Part shown: positions 10,906 through 20,492 of the stretch, piece after piece | Layout of the letters: every line of letters begins with the position of its first letter | How positions within the stretch are numbered: the stretch's first letter is position 1 | Assembly: GCA_029061225.1 (NCBI GenBank) | Contig: JAIDSM010000123.1 | Coordinates: forward strand, 44,147 to 108,146 | Direction of reading: 5' to 3' | Source: Muribaculaceae bacterium | Lineage (GTDB): Bacteria > Bacteroidota > Bacteroidia > Bacteroidales > Muribaculaceae | DNA length: 64,000 nt | Program-made: the position numbers and the translations under genes | The notes under the pieces: generated by a model | Seen by the model: the letters and a program-made list of their open reading frames with translations, nothing else | Told to the model about the DNA's origin: nothing | The model's database searches: none

Positions 10906-10931
10906 CAGTGTATTAGCGTACTAACACACTG
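10906..10931. promoter_or_regulatory. 26-bp near-perfect palindrome, candidate operator upstream of the exporter operon
   Basis: CAGTGTATTAG-CGTA-CTAACACACTG, 10/11 arm pairs; GTGTATTAG half-site repeated at 10846-10854. Confidence 0.6.
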
Positions 10932-11100
10932 CAAAGGTAATGTATTTTTTTTAACTGACAAAATATTTACATTATAAATTTCAATTTTTTTGAAAATTGG
11001 AATTTATAGGGTTAAGAGGTTACGGGGGTAAAGGGTTAAATGGTATGTAAAATTGGGAAGGAAAATAAACTGAAGTTAAGAACAATAGATAAAAAATAAT

Positions 11101-11976
11101 ATGTGGATAATATTTGCATTAGTATCGGCGGTGGGTCTTGGATTCTACGACGTGATGAAGAAGATCTCGTTGAAAGACAACAACGTGCCGCTCGTGCTAT
11201 GGTTTAATACCCTTTTCGGAACCTTGCTTATGAGTCCTGTGCTTGTGGAATGCTTCGCGCATGGCGGCACAGGGCCCGGCGAGGGACTGACAGGACATCT
11301 TCTTATAGCGACCAAGTCTGTGATAGTGTTATCGTCATGGATATTAGGATACTTCGCCATCAAGCATCTGCCGCTTACCATTCAGGGACCAATCAACGCA
11401 TCGCGACCTGTTATGGTGCTTGTCGGCGCATTACTGATATTCGGGGAGCAACTGAACTTCATCCAGTGGTGCGGTATCCTGTTGGGTTTCGCGTCGCTTT
11501 TCATGATAGGACGGGTAGGATCGAAGGAAGGTTTTTCGTTTAAGCACAGCAAGTGGCTGTGGATGTCGGTGGGTGCGACAGCCTTGGGAGCAGTCAGCGC
11601 GCTCTACGACAAGTATCTGATGACGCGGTTTGAGCCGTTGATGGTGCAGAGCTGGTATTCGCTCTATCAGTTGGCTATGATGAGCGTGGCGGTGCTTATA
11701 CTGCGACGGCTGCATAAACAGAGCTCCACTCCCTTCCATTGGAAATGGGCTATCGTAGGAATATCGGTGTTCCTGACAGGAGCGGACTTAGCTTACTTCT
11801 ACTCGCTGTCTGAGGCCGGATCAATGATCTCGATCGTGTCGATGATACGCCGAGGAAGCGTGCTGATACCGTTCTTCTACGGAGTACTGGTACTGCACGA
11901 GAAGAACATCAAGACGAAGCTTGTCGACCTCGGAATCCTGCTTGTCAGCTTAGCGCTCCTTGTAATCGGATCTTAA
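11101..11976 (+). CDS. EamA/DMT family transporter
   Basis: Ten-TM-like hydrophobic protein, two-repeat DMT architecture, GPINASRPVMVLVGALLIFGEQL. Confidence 0.8.
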   Translation: MWIIFALVSAVGLGFYDVMKKISLKDNNVPLVLWFNTLFGTLLMSPVLVECFAHGGTGPGEGLTGHLLIATKSVIVLSSWILGYFAIKHLPLTIQGPINASRPVMVLVGALLIFGEQLNFIQWCGILLGFASLFMIGRVGSKEGFSFKHSKWLWMSVGATALGAVSALYDKYLMTRFEPLMVQSWYSLYQLAMMSVAVLILRRLHKQSSTPFHWKWAIVGISVFLTGADLAYFYSLSEAGSMISIVSMIRRGSVLIPFFYGVLVLHEKNIKTKLVDLGILLVSLALLVIGS

Positions 11977-12584
11977 TGCATGAGGCGGTGCCATTTGCGG
12001 TAGCCGAAGAAGGCTATGACTGTATATAGGGCGTAGAGGATGCCGTAGAGGGGAATGCCTTTATACCAATACAGGCAGGCACATACGGCATCGACCAGTA
12101 TCCAAGCTATCCACTGCTGGAGGTATTTGCGGGCCAGCATCCACATGCCTACTATGCTCAAGGCCGTTGTGAAGGCATCGGGGATTGGGACGGTACTGTC
12201 GGTGAGATAGTTCAGGATCAAGTACAGGCCTATCCACAGGATGAGGAAGACTCCGATGCACGCAGCCAGCATTTTTCCCGATATATTCGTGATGGGAAGT
12301 TGCTTCACTCTGTCGGAGTTGTCTGAGTGATCTGAGATCTCTGAACCAGCAGATTTATTGCGGTGGCCACGGGTCCAGACTATGTAGCCGTAGACTGCAA
12401 TCACCAGATAGTAGATGTTGATGGCGAAGTCGGCGTATATTCCTTTGCTAAAGTAGATCCACATAGATATGGCGGGCATAACCATGGAGGCGTACCATAG
12501 TCGCCAGTCGGCGTGATATTCCCACCAGAGGTAGAGGAGGCCTACCGTGAAGCCGAGGATTTCGAGGATTTTTGCAACATCCAT
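11973..12584 (-). CDS. pnuT: PnuC-family transporter, probably thiamine (PnuT) given the riboswitch context
   Basis: PnuC-like membrane protein (VGLLYLWWEYHADWRLWYASMVMPAISMWIYFSKGIYADFAINIYYLVIAVYGYIVW) downstream of a TPP-riboswitch-controlled TonB receptor. Confidence 0.8.
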   Translation of the reverse strand: MDVAKILEILGFTVGLLYLWWEYHADWRLWYASMVMPAISMWIYFSKGIYADFAINIYYLVIAVYGYIVWTRGHRNKSAGSEISDHSDNSDRVKQLPITNISGKMLAACIGVFLILWIGLYLILNYLTDSTVPIPDAFTTALSIVGMWMLARKYLQQWIAWILVDAVCACLYWYKGIPLYGILYALYTVIAFFGYRKWHRLMH

Positions 12585-12657
12585 AATTATTTATGATTCA
12601 TTGAAGTTACCTTTAGACTACACAAGGCGATTAGGAAACCGCCTACCCATAAGAGAG

Positions 12658-14907
12658 TTAGAAGGAGAGAGTTACGGTGGCGAGTACGTTGGTGGTGGCC
12701 TGGGCGGCAAAACCAGCGTAGCGGTAGATCACGGGTTTGCCATCTTCAAGATAATAGCCGGCTCCTGCATAGCCGTTGTTGCAGTATTTCTCGTTGAAAA
12801 GGTTGTATACTGTCACTCCTACACGTAGATCCTTCATGCCTGATATCTTCTTGAACGTATAGGCCAGCGCAAGATCGGAAACAAAATAGGAGTCGAGCTT
12901 TGCCTCAGACGAACGGGCATTGTTCATGTATTGGCTGGATACGTAACGGCTCATAAGCGAGGCTTCGAAACCCTTGACGTTGAAGTTGAAGGAATTGTGG
13001 AGGATGAAGTCAGGAGAGAAAGCTATCGGAGTATCGCCGCAGTCGATTGCAATTGGATTGGTCCACTCATCTTCATAAATGTATTCTGTGAAGTTCTTGA
13101 TGCGGTTGCGGGAGACAGTAGCGTTGATCTGCCAGTCAAACCAGCTGACAGGGCGCAGCGCACCCTGCAGCTCGATACCCATGCGATAAGATTTCGGGAC
13201 ATTTACGCTTATGGCGTTGCCGGTATCCGAAAGTTCGCCGGTCACGACAAGCTGATCCTTATAATCCATATAATAGAGTCCGGCACCGACATTGAAGAGA
13301 GATGTGCCGTAGGAATAACCAGCCTCATAGTCGAACATACGCTCCGCCACCGGATAATGCGCCGGGTCACTGTCGGTGAAGTTGTCTCGGGTCGGTTCCT
13401 TATGAGCCACACTCCACGATGCGTATGCGCGATGACCTCCGTCATTGTAAGATACACCGAGTTTCGGATTGAAGAAATCCCACTTACGCTTAAGGTCTAA
13501 GATTCCCATACCATCAATGTTCCAGTCATAGTTGTCGCTCACGCCTCGTATGGAGTAGTCGATGTGGCGGTATTGAAGGTCGGCATATGCCGAGAAGCCG
13601 GATCCGAAGGAGTAGTCGCCGCGTATGAACACGTTGGAGTCAAACTTACGGCCCGTATTGCTATAGTATTCCTGCAATGGGTCGATTGCACCCATGAAAT
13701 TACGAACCCACTTCACCTTTCCGAAATGGTTGCCGCGGTGCCAGTTTACTGCGCCACCTCCTACGAGAATCAACGCGTCCTTCTGATAACGGACATTAAC
13801 CATACCTCCACCGAAATCGTTGTCATTAAATTTCAGACGAATCAGGTCAGACTTTTTCACGAGGTTTCCGTCTGCATCAAGGAAAGGCTCAAGACCGTAT
13901 TCGGCGAGGGTACGCTTTGTCTTGTATTGGTCGTAATAGCCGTCACCTTTCGTATAATGGAGTGTGGCATTCAGTGTCACATATTCACCGATATACTGAT
14001 TGAGAAGCAGTTGGAAATGATGCTGAGTGAAGTTGTCGCACTGGTCAGGATAGTAGGCTACAGAGCCGTCGGAAGCCGTATATTCGCCACAGGGATTGTA
14101 TCGGCGTCCGTATTTCTCCATCTGTTCCTTAGAGGCATAGTCCCATGCCATGTAGGTACGTTCCTTACCGCCGAAAGCGAGCAGTCGCAGGGTAGTGTTA
14201 TCCGAACGGTAGGCAAGTTGCCCCATATAGCTCCAAAGCTGTGAGAAAGCACGGTCTATGTATCCATCAGAACCGATGTGGCTGAAACGAGCATCGACGC
14301 TCCAATGGTCGCCGAAAAGGCCGGAAGACACCTTGACAGTCTCCCGGTTGGAGTTGAAAGAGCCATATGAGGCCGAGACCATTGCTGAACGCTCGGAAGA
14401 AGGATAATCGGTCAGCATATTGATGGATGCTCCGAAAGCACCCGCTCCGTTAGTGGAAGTACCGGCACCACGCTGGATCTGGATATCGTTGAGGGAGGAA
14501 GCGAGGTCGGGCAAGTTGACCCAATAGACATTATGGCTCTCGCTGTCATTGATGGGAACGCCGTTGGCCGTAATATTGATGCGGGAGCCATCGGTTCCGC
14601 GCACACGGAGACTGCTGTAGCCTATTCCTGCACCGGCATCGCCTGTGGAGATGATGGAGGGAGTCATTTCAAGAAGGGAGGGAATGTCACGCCCGTCGTT
14701 GCCTTTAGCTATTTCCTTGGCGTTAACGTTTGTGTAAGCCACAGGAGTCTTCACTCCGGCACGGTTTGCCGTGACTTCTACTGCGTCAAGGGCGGTGTAC
14801 ACACTGTCGAGGCTCTCTACGAGCGACGAGGCTCCGGCATTATCAGCCGAAGCATGGAGTGTCGAGGCGCACATAAGGGCCACACCCCATGAAAAGGTCT
14901 TTTTCAT
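12658..14907 (-). CDS. TonB-dependent outer membrane receptor, putative thiamine receptor
   Basis: Plug domain (GDAGAGIGYSSLRVRGTDGSRINITANGVPINDSESHNVYWVNLPDLASSLNDIQIQRGAGTS...), barrel ending in F; preceded by a TPP riboswitch. Confidence 0.9.
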   Translation of the reverse strand: MKKTFSWGVALMCASTLHASADNAGASSLVESLDSVYTALDAVEVTANRAGVKTPVAYTNVNAKEIAKGNDGRDIPSLLEMTPSIISTGDAGAGIGYSSLRVRGTDGSRINITANGVPINDSESHNVYWVNLPDLASSLNDIQIQRGAGTSTNGAGAFGASINMLTDYPSSERSAMVSASYGSFNSNRETVKVSSGLFGDHWSVDARFSHIGSDGYIDRAFSQLWSYMGQLAYRSDNTTLRLLAFGGKERTYMAWDYASKEQMEKYGRRYNPCGEYTASDGSVAYYPDQCDNFTQHHFQLLLNQYIGEYVTLNATLHYTKGDGYYDQYKTKRTLAEYGLEPFLDADGNLVKKSDLIRLKFNDNDFGGGMVNVRYQKDALILVGGGAVNWHRGNHFGKVKWVRNFMGAIDPLQEYYSNTGRKFDSNVFIRGDYSFGSGFSAYADLQYRHIDYSIRGVSDNYDWNIDGMGILDLKRKWDFFNPKLGVSYNDGGHRAYASWSVAHKEPTRDNFTDSDPAHYPVAERMFDYEAGYSYGTSLFNVGAGLYYMDYKDQLVVTGELSDTGNAISVNVPKSYRMGIELQGALRPVSWFDWQINATVSRNRIKNFTEYIYEDEWTNPIAIDCGDTPIAFSPDFILHNSFNFNVKGFEASLMSRYVSSQYMNNARSSEAKLDSYFVSDLALAYTFKKISGMKDLRVGVTVYNLFNEKYCNNGYAGAGYYLEDGKPVIYRYAGFAAQATTNVLATVTLSF

Positions 14908-14920
14908 GTCTTCAAATTTT

Positions 14921-14988
14921 TCTTACGCCGGAATTACCCGGGTCAAGTTCAGAGGGTTTGTTCTCAGCCTTTCGGCACCCCTAAATTG
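14921..14988 (-). promoter_or_regulatory. TPP (THI-box) riboswitch
   Basis: Minus strand: CAATTTAGGGGTGCCGAAAGGCTGAGAACAAACCCTCTGAACTTGACCCGGGTAATTCCGGCGTAAG; contains conserved GGCTGAGA and the CCGGGTAATNCCGGCG block. Confidence 0.95.
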
Positions 14989-15140
14989 AATATATTTTGC
15001 ATCGAGCGTCCTAAAACGCGATTACGGGTGCAAAATTAATAAAAAAAGTTGAGACATAAAAAAAATCATGCAATTATGATCAATCATGATTCAGCTTCAT
15101 TTATCATGATGTATCATGAAGGATTGCATAAATCAGGATA

Positions 15141-18100
15141 CTAAGGCGTCATAATCGTATGGTTGCGGGAATCGGGAGAGAGGGCGGATCGGCGCCAGGC
15201 TGGGAGAGCCTGACGGTAACGGCGGAAGGCTACGGTGCGGAGGGAGTCTTCCTTTTCGATTTCATCTGCAAGGGAGAGGGCCATACTATCGCCTACGGCC
15301 TGGCCGGAGCGACGCAACACCATAGCGATCTGACGCGCCTCGAAATACGCGCTGTCAGCATGGTAACGAATGGAGAAGGGGATAAGGCCGGAGGGATAGC
15401 GCACCCAGGCCGACTTCGCTACATGCAGAGCCTGATCATGACGACCGTCGGCACCCAACGACTCGGCAAGCCTTATAAGGGAGGCACGCTGTCTGGCTGC
15501 CTGAGACGATACATCAGGCCCGGGATAAGGAGCCATATCGAGTCCACCCCACTTCAACTTAGGAAGAGCGCCAAGAGCTTCGTCGAGGAGCACTGCGGAG
15601 TCAAGTAGCTGAGGCATAAGCCGACGTGTGAACAGAGCCTGCCGGGTGTGTGGATAGAAACCGATGGACTTAGCGTTCGAAAGGTCCTGATGCCAGTAGA
15701 CGGGGCGTGGATAACGGGATACGGCATTAGTGGCAACGATGTCTATCGCCGCCACTTCACGAAGACCAGCGAGCGATCCGGCAGGTTTCCCGGGGATAGA
15801 AAGGATATCGAATACCCAGCTATCGGTCGAGTCCTTACCCATCCTGAGCCAACGCGACCTGAAGGAGGGTGTGGCAGATCTATCGGCATAAAGAGCCCTG
15901 AGAGCTTCAATAGCTTCTACCGTGTCAGTCTCAGACGCGGGGAAACGCACCATATTGAAGTTGCCAAGTGCTATATCTCCTTCCGTGCCGGTCATCTTCA
16001 ACCCGTCGTAGCCATAACGGGGAGTCATCAACTGGCATACATACCAGTCGCAACCGAGGTAAGGATTGCAGATCACGGTCACATCCCGGCGTAGGCCCAT
16101 CACTTCCTGAGCGAACCAAAGGGGAAAGATATAATTGTCGCCCTCAACAAACAGGATGGCATCCTCATCGAGAGACTCAAGAAGATTGGAGGCATAGTCG
16201 AGAGTAGCCGAACGGCAGCTTCGATCATGGTCTCGCCAGTTCTGCGCAAGCATCCAGAACGGTACAGCGCAGACGAGAGCCACCGCCACTCCCCTCGCCC
16301 AACGGCGACGCACGGAGTGCAGAAGAAGAAGCATTCCAAATGCAATCCATAGCGCAAAAGTCCAGAAGCTTCCCATAAACGAGTAGTCGCGTTCGCGTGG
16401 TTCGCCGGGCGACTGGTTAAGATAGAATACAATAGCTATTCCTGTCATGAAGAACAGCACGAGAGATACCCAAGCTGTGCGCCTCATACGGAGGGAAAGA
16501 AGACCTTTACGCGAACCACGGAAAAGCCAAACAATACCTACCATCCCTAAAAGAAAAGGGATACACCAATAGACATTCCGGCCGTCGTTTTCCTTCCCAA
16601 GCTCGGGAGGAAGACTCGACTGAGATCCGAGCATAAGGTCATCGAAAGTGGGAACACCGGTGATGAAGTTGCCGTGGTCGATCTCGCCGGTAGAAGGGAC
16701 ATCGTTCTGACGTCCTGAATAGTTCCACATGAGATAGCGGAAATACATGTAGCCTATCTGATAGACCGCCATATAGGCAAGCGAATGCAGATATGTGGGA
16801 CGTAATCCGTATTTGACGATGGGTTTTCCATCCGCATCGCGCATAGGGACCGGATGACCGAGCGAATCAAAAGCTTCCGATACGCGCACGCGCACCATAC
16901 TTGCAGAATCCATACCCGTCCAATCGCGATAGGCAGCCAGGTCGCCGGGAGAAGAGGCATAGATGCGAGGGAGCCACATATTTAGTTCGGGAGTCATACG
17001 AGCTTCTGAACGTATACCGGCGACCACATATCCGATAGCGGAATCTTTGGAGGAAATTCTCTCATTGAGCTTGCGGTCATCCTCGGTAAGGAATATGGAG
17101 CGAGCTGGGATATGTCCTCCCCTTACCATCGGACGCATGTCGCGACCCTTGACGTCAAGAGCGTTCCAAGAGTAATCGTAGACAGTATCTCCATCCTCAC
17201 CCACCGAAACATGCTCCTGACGCATCACCCTGCTATAGGGAGTCTGACCATAAAAGAGAGGCGACTTGCCATACTGCCTGCGGTCGAGATAGTCGGCCAT
17301 CCGAAACACATCAGACGGATTTCCTTCGTTGACCGGAGGATTCGCCCATGCACGAAGGGGAATAAGGATATAGACCGAGAAGCCAAGCATAACAGCAGCC
17401 GTACACCAGAAGGCGGTCGAGAGATTGCGGTGACGTTTTCCAGCCACAAAAGACGCCGCGACGACGATGGCAAGAGAAACGCCCCAAAACATAATTGCAC
17501 CTGACCAATATGGAAGACCGAAAGAATTGACCGCTATAAGATCGGCCCATCCTGCCAAGGCCAACGATCCCGGCATCAAGCCTTTCAGAATCAAAGCAAC
17601 AACGGAGCATCCTATCAGGAAGGCAAACACCACCCGGAAGAATCCTGACTTTTTCCTTTCCCTGATACTTAACGCCATCACCATTGCAATGGCCGGAAGG
17701 ACAAGAAGATTCAGCTGATGCACACCCAAAGACAAACCAATTACATACATAAGAGCCACGAGCCAGCGGGCGCGTGCGCCCCGGCCGAACTGAAAAGCCC
17801 ATCTGAGCGACATCCAGACTGTAAGGGCTGAAAGGAAAAGCGACATAGCGTAGACCTCGGCCTCCACCGCGCTATACCAAGCCGAGTCTGACCACGCGAA
17901 GCATAGTGAACCAGCCAGCGACGCCACTGAAATGGAAGCACATCGCCATCCCCGCTGCCTCCCCGGCGACCAGATCCAACGCATCACTGATAAGGATATC
18001 GAGCATAGGATCATGACAGCGAGAGACGTAAAGAGGCCTGCCATCATATTGACGACCTGCACCTGAATAGCAGGGTCATTAAAGAAACAGGATACGAACC

Positions 18101-18326
18101 GATGTGTCAGGCTCCAGCCGGGATTGCCGGGAGGATGCCCTACTTCAAGTCGCAGCGCGGTGAGTAGATATTCAGGACAGTCCCAGTAAGAGGCCCCCGG
18201 ATCGACCGTAAGCCAATAGACCAAAAGAGAACCCAGAAAGGCAAGCCAGGGCACCACCTTGAATGCATAATGCATAATGCATAACGCATAATTAGCCGGA
18301 TTATCCTTATTCGCAGCCATTGACAA
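15141..18326 (-). CDS. DUF2723 family membrane protein (protein O-mannosyltransferase-like fold)
   Basis: YWLTVDPGASYWDCPEYLLTALRLEVGHPPGNPGWSLTHR; multiple TMs and a large C-terminal domain. Exact start uncertain because a dispersed repeat encodes part of the N-terminus. Confidence 0.85.
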   Translation of the reverse strand: MSMAANKDNPANYALCIMHYAFKVVPWLAFLGSLLVYWLTVDPGASYWDCPEYLLTALRLEVGHPPGNPGWSLTHRFVSCFFNDPAIQVQVVNMMAGLFTSLAVMILCSISLSVMRWIWSPGRQRGWRCASISVASLAGSLCFAWSDSAWYSAVEAEVYAMSLFLSALTVWMSLRWAFQFGRGARARWLVALMYVIGLSLGVHQLNLLVLPAIAMVMALSIRERKKSGFFRVVFAFLIGCSVVALILKGLMPGSLALAGWADLIAVNSFGLPYWSGAIMFWGVSLAIVVAASFVAGKRHRNLSTAFWCTAAVMLGFSVYILIPLRAWANPPVNEGNPSDVFRMADYLDRRQYGKSPLFYGQTPYSRVMRQEHVSVGEDGDTVYDYSWNALDVKGRDMRPMVRGGHIPARSIFLTEDDRKLNERISSKDSAIGYVVAGIRSEARMTPELNMWLPRIYASSPGDLAAYRDWTGMDSASMVRVRVSEAFDSLGHPVPMRDADGKPIVKYGLRPTYLHSLAYMAVYQIGYMYFRYLMWNYSGRQNDVPSTGEIDHGNFITGVPTFDDLMLGSQSSLPPELGKENDGRNVYWCIPFLLGMVGIVWLFRGSRKGLLSLRMRRTAWVSLVLFFMTGIAIVFYLNQSPGEPRERDYSFMGSFWTFALWIAFGMLLLLHSVRRRWARGVAVALVCAVPFWMLAQNWRDHDRSCRSATLDYASNLLESLDEDAILFVEGDNYIFPLWFAQEVMGLRRDVTVICNPYLGCDWYVCQLMTPRYGYDGLKMTGTEGDIALGNFNMVRFPASETDTVEAIEALRALYADRSATPSFRSRWLRMGKDSTDSWVFDILSIPGKPAGSLAGLREVAAIDIVATNAVSRYPRPVYWHQDLSNAKSIGFYPHTRQALFTRRLMPQLLDSAVLLDEALGALPKLKWGGLDMAPYPGPDVSSQAARQRASLIRLAESLGADGRHDQALHVAKSAWVRYPSGLIPFSIRYHADSAYFEARQIAMVLRRSGQAVGDSMALSLADEIEKEDSLRTVAFRRYRQALPAWRRSALSPDSRNHTIMTP

Positions 18327-18354
18327 CTCTCAATTCTAAATTCACAATTCTCAA

Positions 18355-19158
18355 TTATTTCACTATGCCCTTGTCGAGAAGGCGGCGTTTCACCTGCATG
18401 CGGAGCCAAGTGGGGGTTATCCCGATGAAGAAAATCGCAAGGCGGTTGATGAAGCCGTTGATGTACTGTTTCTTTCCCTTGAGCATAGCTTTTACCGCCT
18501 TCTCTGCGAATCGGTCGGGCTTCTCAACGGCTCCGACCGCTACAGCGAGACGCATTAGATTGTCGGGCAGACCAAACAGGGAAGTAGCTATACCGCCGGG
18601 GGCAGCCACAGTAGCCGATGCTCCGTAATCCTTAAGCTCATAATGGAGAGAGCGGGTGAAGACGCGTATGTATGCTTTTGTGGACGCATACATAGCAAGT
18701 CCGGGCATCGGCATCCAGCATGACATCGACGACATGTTAAGGATCCGGCCACTACCGCGAGCCTTAAACCTGCGGGCGAAGAAGAGCGACAGCATCGTGG
18801 TGGCACGCACATGAAGGTCGATGAAACAGTTTATTTTAGCTTCCGGGGTCTCTGCAAGTTCACGGAAACTGAAAATACCGGCATTGTTGATCACGAAATC
18901 CGGCTCAATCCCTCTGGTGGAAAGGAATGCCCCAAGCATCGACACGGATGAGGAATCAGTGAGATCAAGCGTGAAGGGAATGGCCTTGACCCCATATTCC
19001 TTCTCTATGGAGGCAGCGGCCTGGCGCAACGGATCTACAGTCACGCTCACCATCAACAACGAACAGCACCGCCTTGCAAGGGCTCGACAGAACTCAATGC
19101 CGATACCTCCGTCAGCACCCGTGACGACAGCCCACTTTCCTTCTAATTCATAATTCAT
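18355..19158 (-). CDS. Short-chain dehydrogenase/reductase, hydroxysteroid dehydrogenase candidate
   Basis: VVTGADGGIG cofactor motif, NNAG, YASTKAY active site. Confidence 0.88.
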   Translation of the reverse strand: MNYELEGKWAVVTGADGGIGIEFCRALARRCCSLLMVSVTVDPLRQAAASIEKEYGVKAIPFTLDLTDSSSVSMLGAFLSTRGIEPDFVINNAGIFSFRELAETPEAKINCFIDLHVRATTMLSLFFARRFKARGSGRILNMSSMSCWMPMPGLAMYASTKAYIRVFTRSLHYELKDYGASATVAAPGGIATSLFGLPDNLMRLAVAVGAVEKPDRFAEKAVKAMLKGKKQYINGFINRLAIFFIGITPTWLRMQVKRRLLDKGIVK

Positions 19159-19262
19159 AATTCATAATGCATAATGCATAATTGGCAAGTCATAATCAGC
19201 TATTGCTAAACCTTAGCTTTAAAGCATTATGAAAAATCATGCATTAGATTAACTCCAATTGA

Positions 19263-20492
19263 TCAATTTCTACTTTTAATATTCTCTATCTCTTTGCGTA
19301 TCTTAGGAGGGAGATCGGAAAGCGTGCAGTGACAGGCCATCTCGCGGCTATACATCCGTGCGATGCAATAGTTGACATGCTCGCATCCGCAATGATGCGA
19401 CACCTCGCGTGCAAGCCGATTGATAAAATCCGGCTCGCGAAGCAACGCACGCCCCATCTGCACGAACTCAAAACCTTCTGAAAGAGCCTTATCCATACTC
19501 TCGCCATCCACTACTCCTCCGACATAGATGAGCGGAAGCTTAAGTTCCGCACGGAAACGCTTTGCATCCTCCAGAAAGTAAAGGGGCTTGAACGGCTCTT
19601 TAGGAATCATGTATTTCCCGACCATGCGCACTCCGTATTTAAGCCACCACTGCTTCATATAGTAGGTCATGCTGTAGATAGGCATCTCTCCGCGCATCAC
19701 ATACATCGGGGCCTTGCTTACGAAACCGCCGCTGAGCACTATGGCGTGCGCACCGAGGCGTTCTATCTCCTTAGCTACGGTAAGGCAGTCGTCGATCTCG
19801 AGGCCACCCTTGAAACCATCGCGCATATTGGTCTTTACGATGACACCCATATCGCTTCCGGCTGCCTTCATCACCTCTTCAAGACACATACGCATGAAAC
19901 GCATACGGGAATCCAGGCCGCCTCCGAACTCATCCCGACGTCGGTTGGTATAGGGTGAAAGGAACTGGGAGATAAGGTAGCCGTGTCCGGCATGCACCTC
20001 CACGCAGTCGAATCCTGCGTCGCGTGCCGTGCGCACGGCGTCTCCGAAGTCTTTTGCCATCTGCAGAAGCTCATCCTTACGCAGACCGCGCACGATAGTA
20101 GGGGAATAAAGGTTGAAACCTGTCGAAGCGCCTACAGGAATACCGCCTGCGGTCTTGATATGGGTCATGTTGCCGCAATGGCCTATCTGGATCGAGGCCT
20201 TTGCACCGCGCTCGTGGATACCGTCGGTAATTTCGCGCAGGGATCCCACTATTTCAGGACGCAGCCACAGCTGAGTCTCAAACGAGAGAGCCGACCTGTT
20301 GATGCCCGCATAGGCGAGAGTAGTCATGCCGACTCCCCCTTCAGCGACGCTCCAGTGATAGTCGCGGAGCATTTCCGTAGGATTATTGTCTTTTCCCATT
20401 CCCTCGAAGGCCGCGCTCCGGATGGAACGGTTGCGCAGTTCCACAGGTCCTATCTTTCCGGGAGTAAAGAGTCTGTCGAGCGAGTTCACCAT
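19263..20492 (-). CDS. NADH:flavin oxidoreductase, Old Yellow Enzyme family, 5-beta-reductase/BaiCD-like candidate
   Basis: LFTPGKIGPVELRNRSIRSA..., DCVEVHAGHGYLISQFLSPYTNRRRDEFGG; C-terminal Cys-rich CGCEHVNYCIARMYSREMACHC. Confidence 0.88.
   Translation of the reverse strand: MVNSLDRLFTPGKIGPVELRNRSIRSAAFEGMGKDNNPTEMLRDYHWSVAEGGVGMTTLAYAGINRSALSFETQLWLRPEIVGSLREITDGIHERGAKASIQIGHCGNMTHIKTAGGIPVGASTGFNLYSPTIVRGLRKDELLQMAKDFGDAVRTARDAGFDCVEVHAGHGYLISQFLSPYTNRRRDEFGGGLDSRMRFMRMCLEEVMKAAGSDMGVIVKTNMRDGFKGGLEIDDCLTVAKEIERLGAHAIVLSGGFVSKAPMYVMRGEMPIYSMTYYMKQWWLKYGVRMVGKYMIPKEPFKPLYFLEDAKRFRAELKLPLIYVGGVVDGESMDKALSEGFEFVQMGRALLREPDFINRLAREVSHHCGCEHVNYCIARMYSREMACHCTLSDLPPKIRKEIENIKSRN

Noticed and set aside
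13564-14244. 226-aa plus-strand ORF
   Set aside because: Antisense to the TonB receptor gene.
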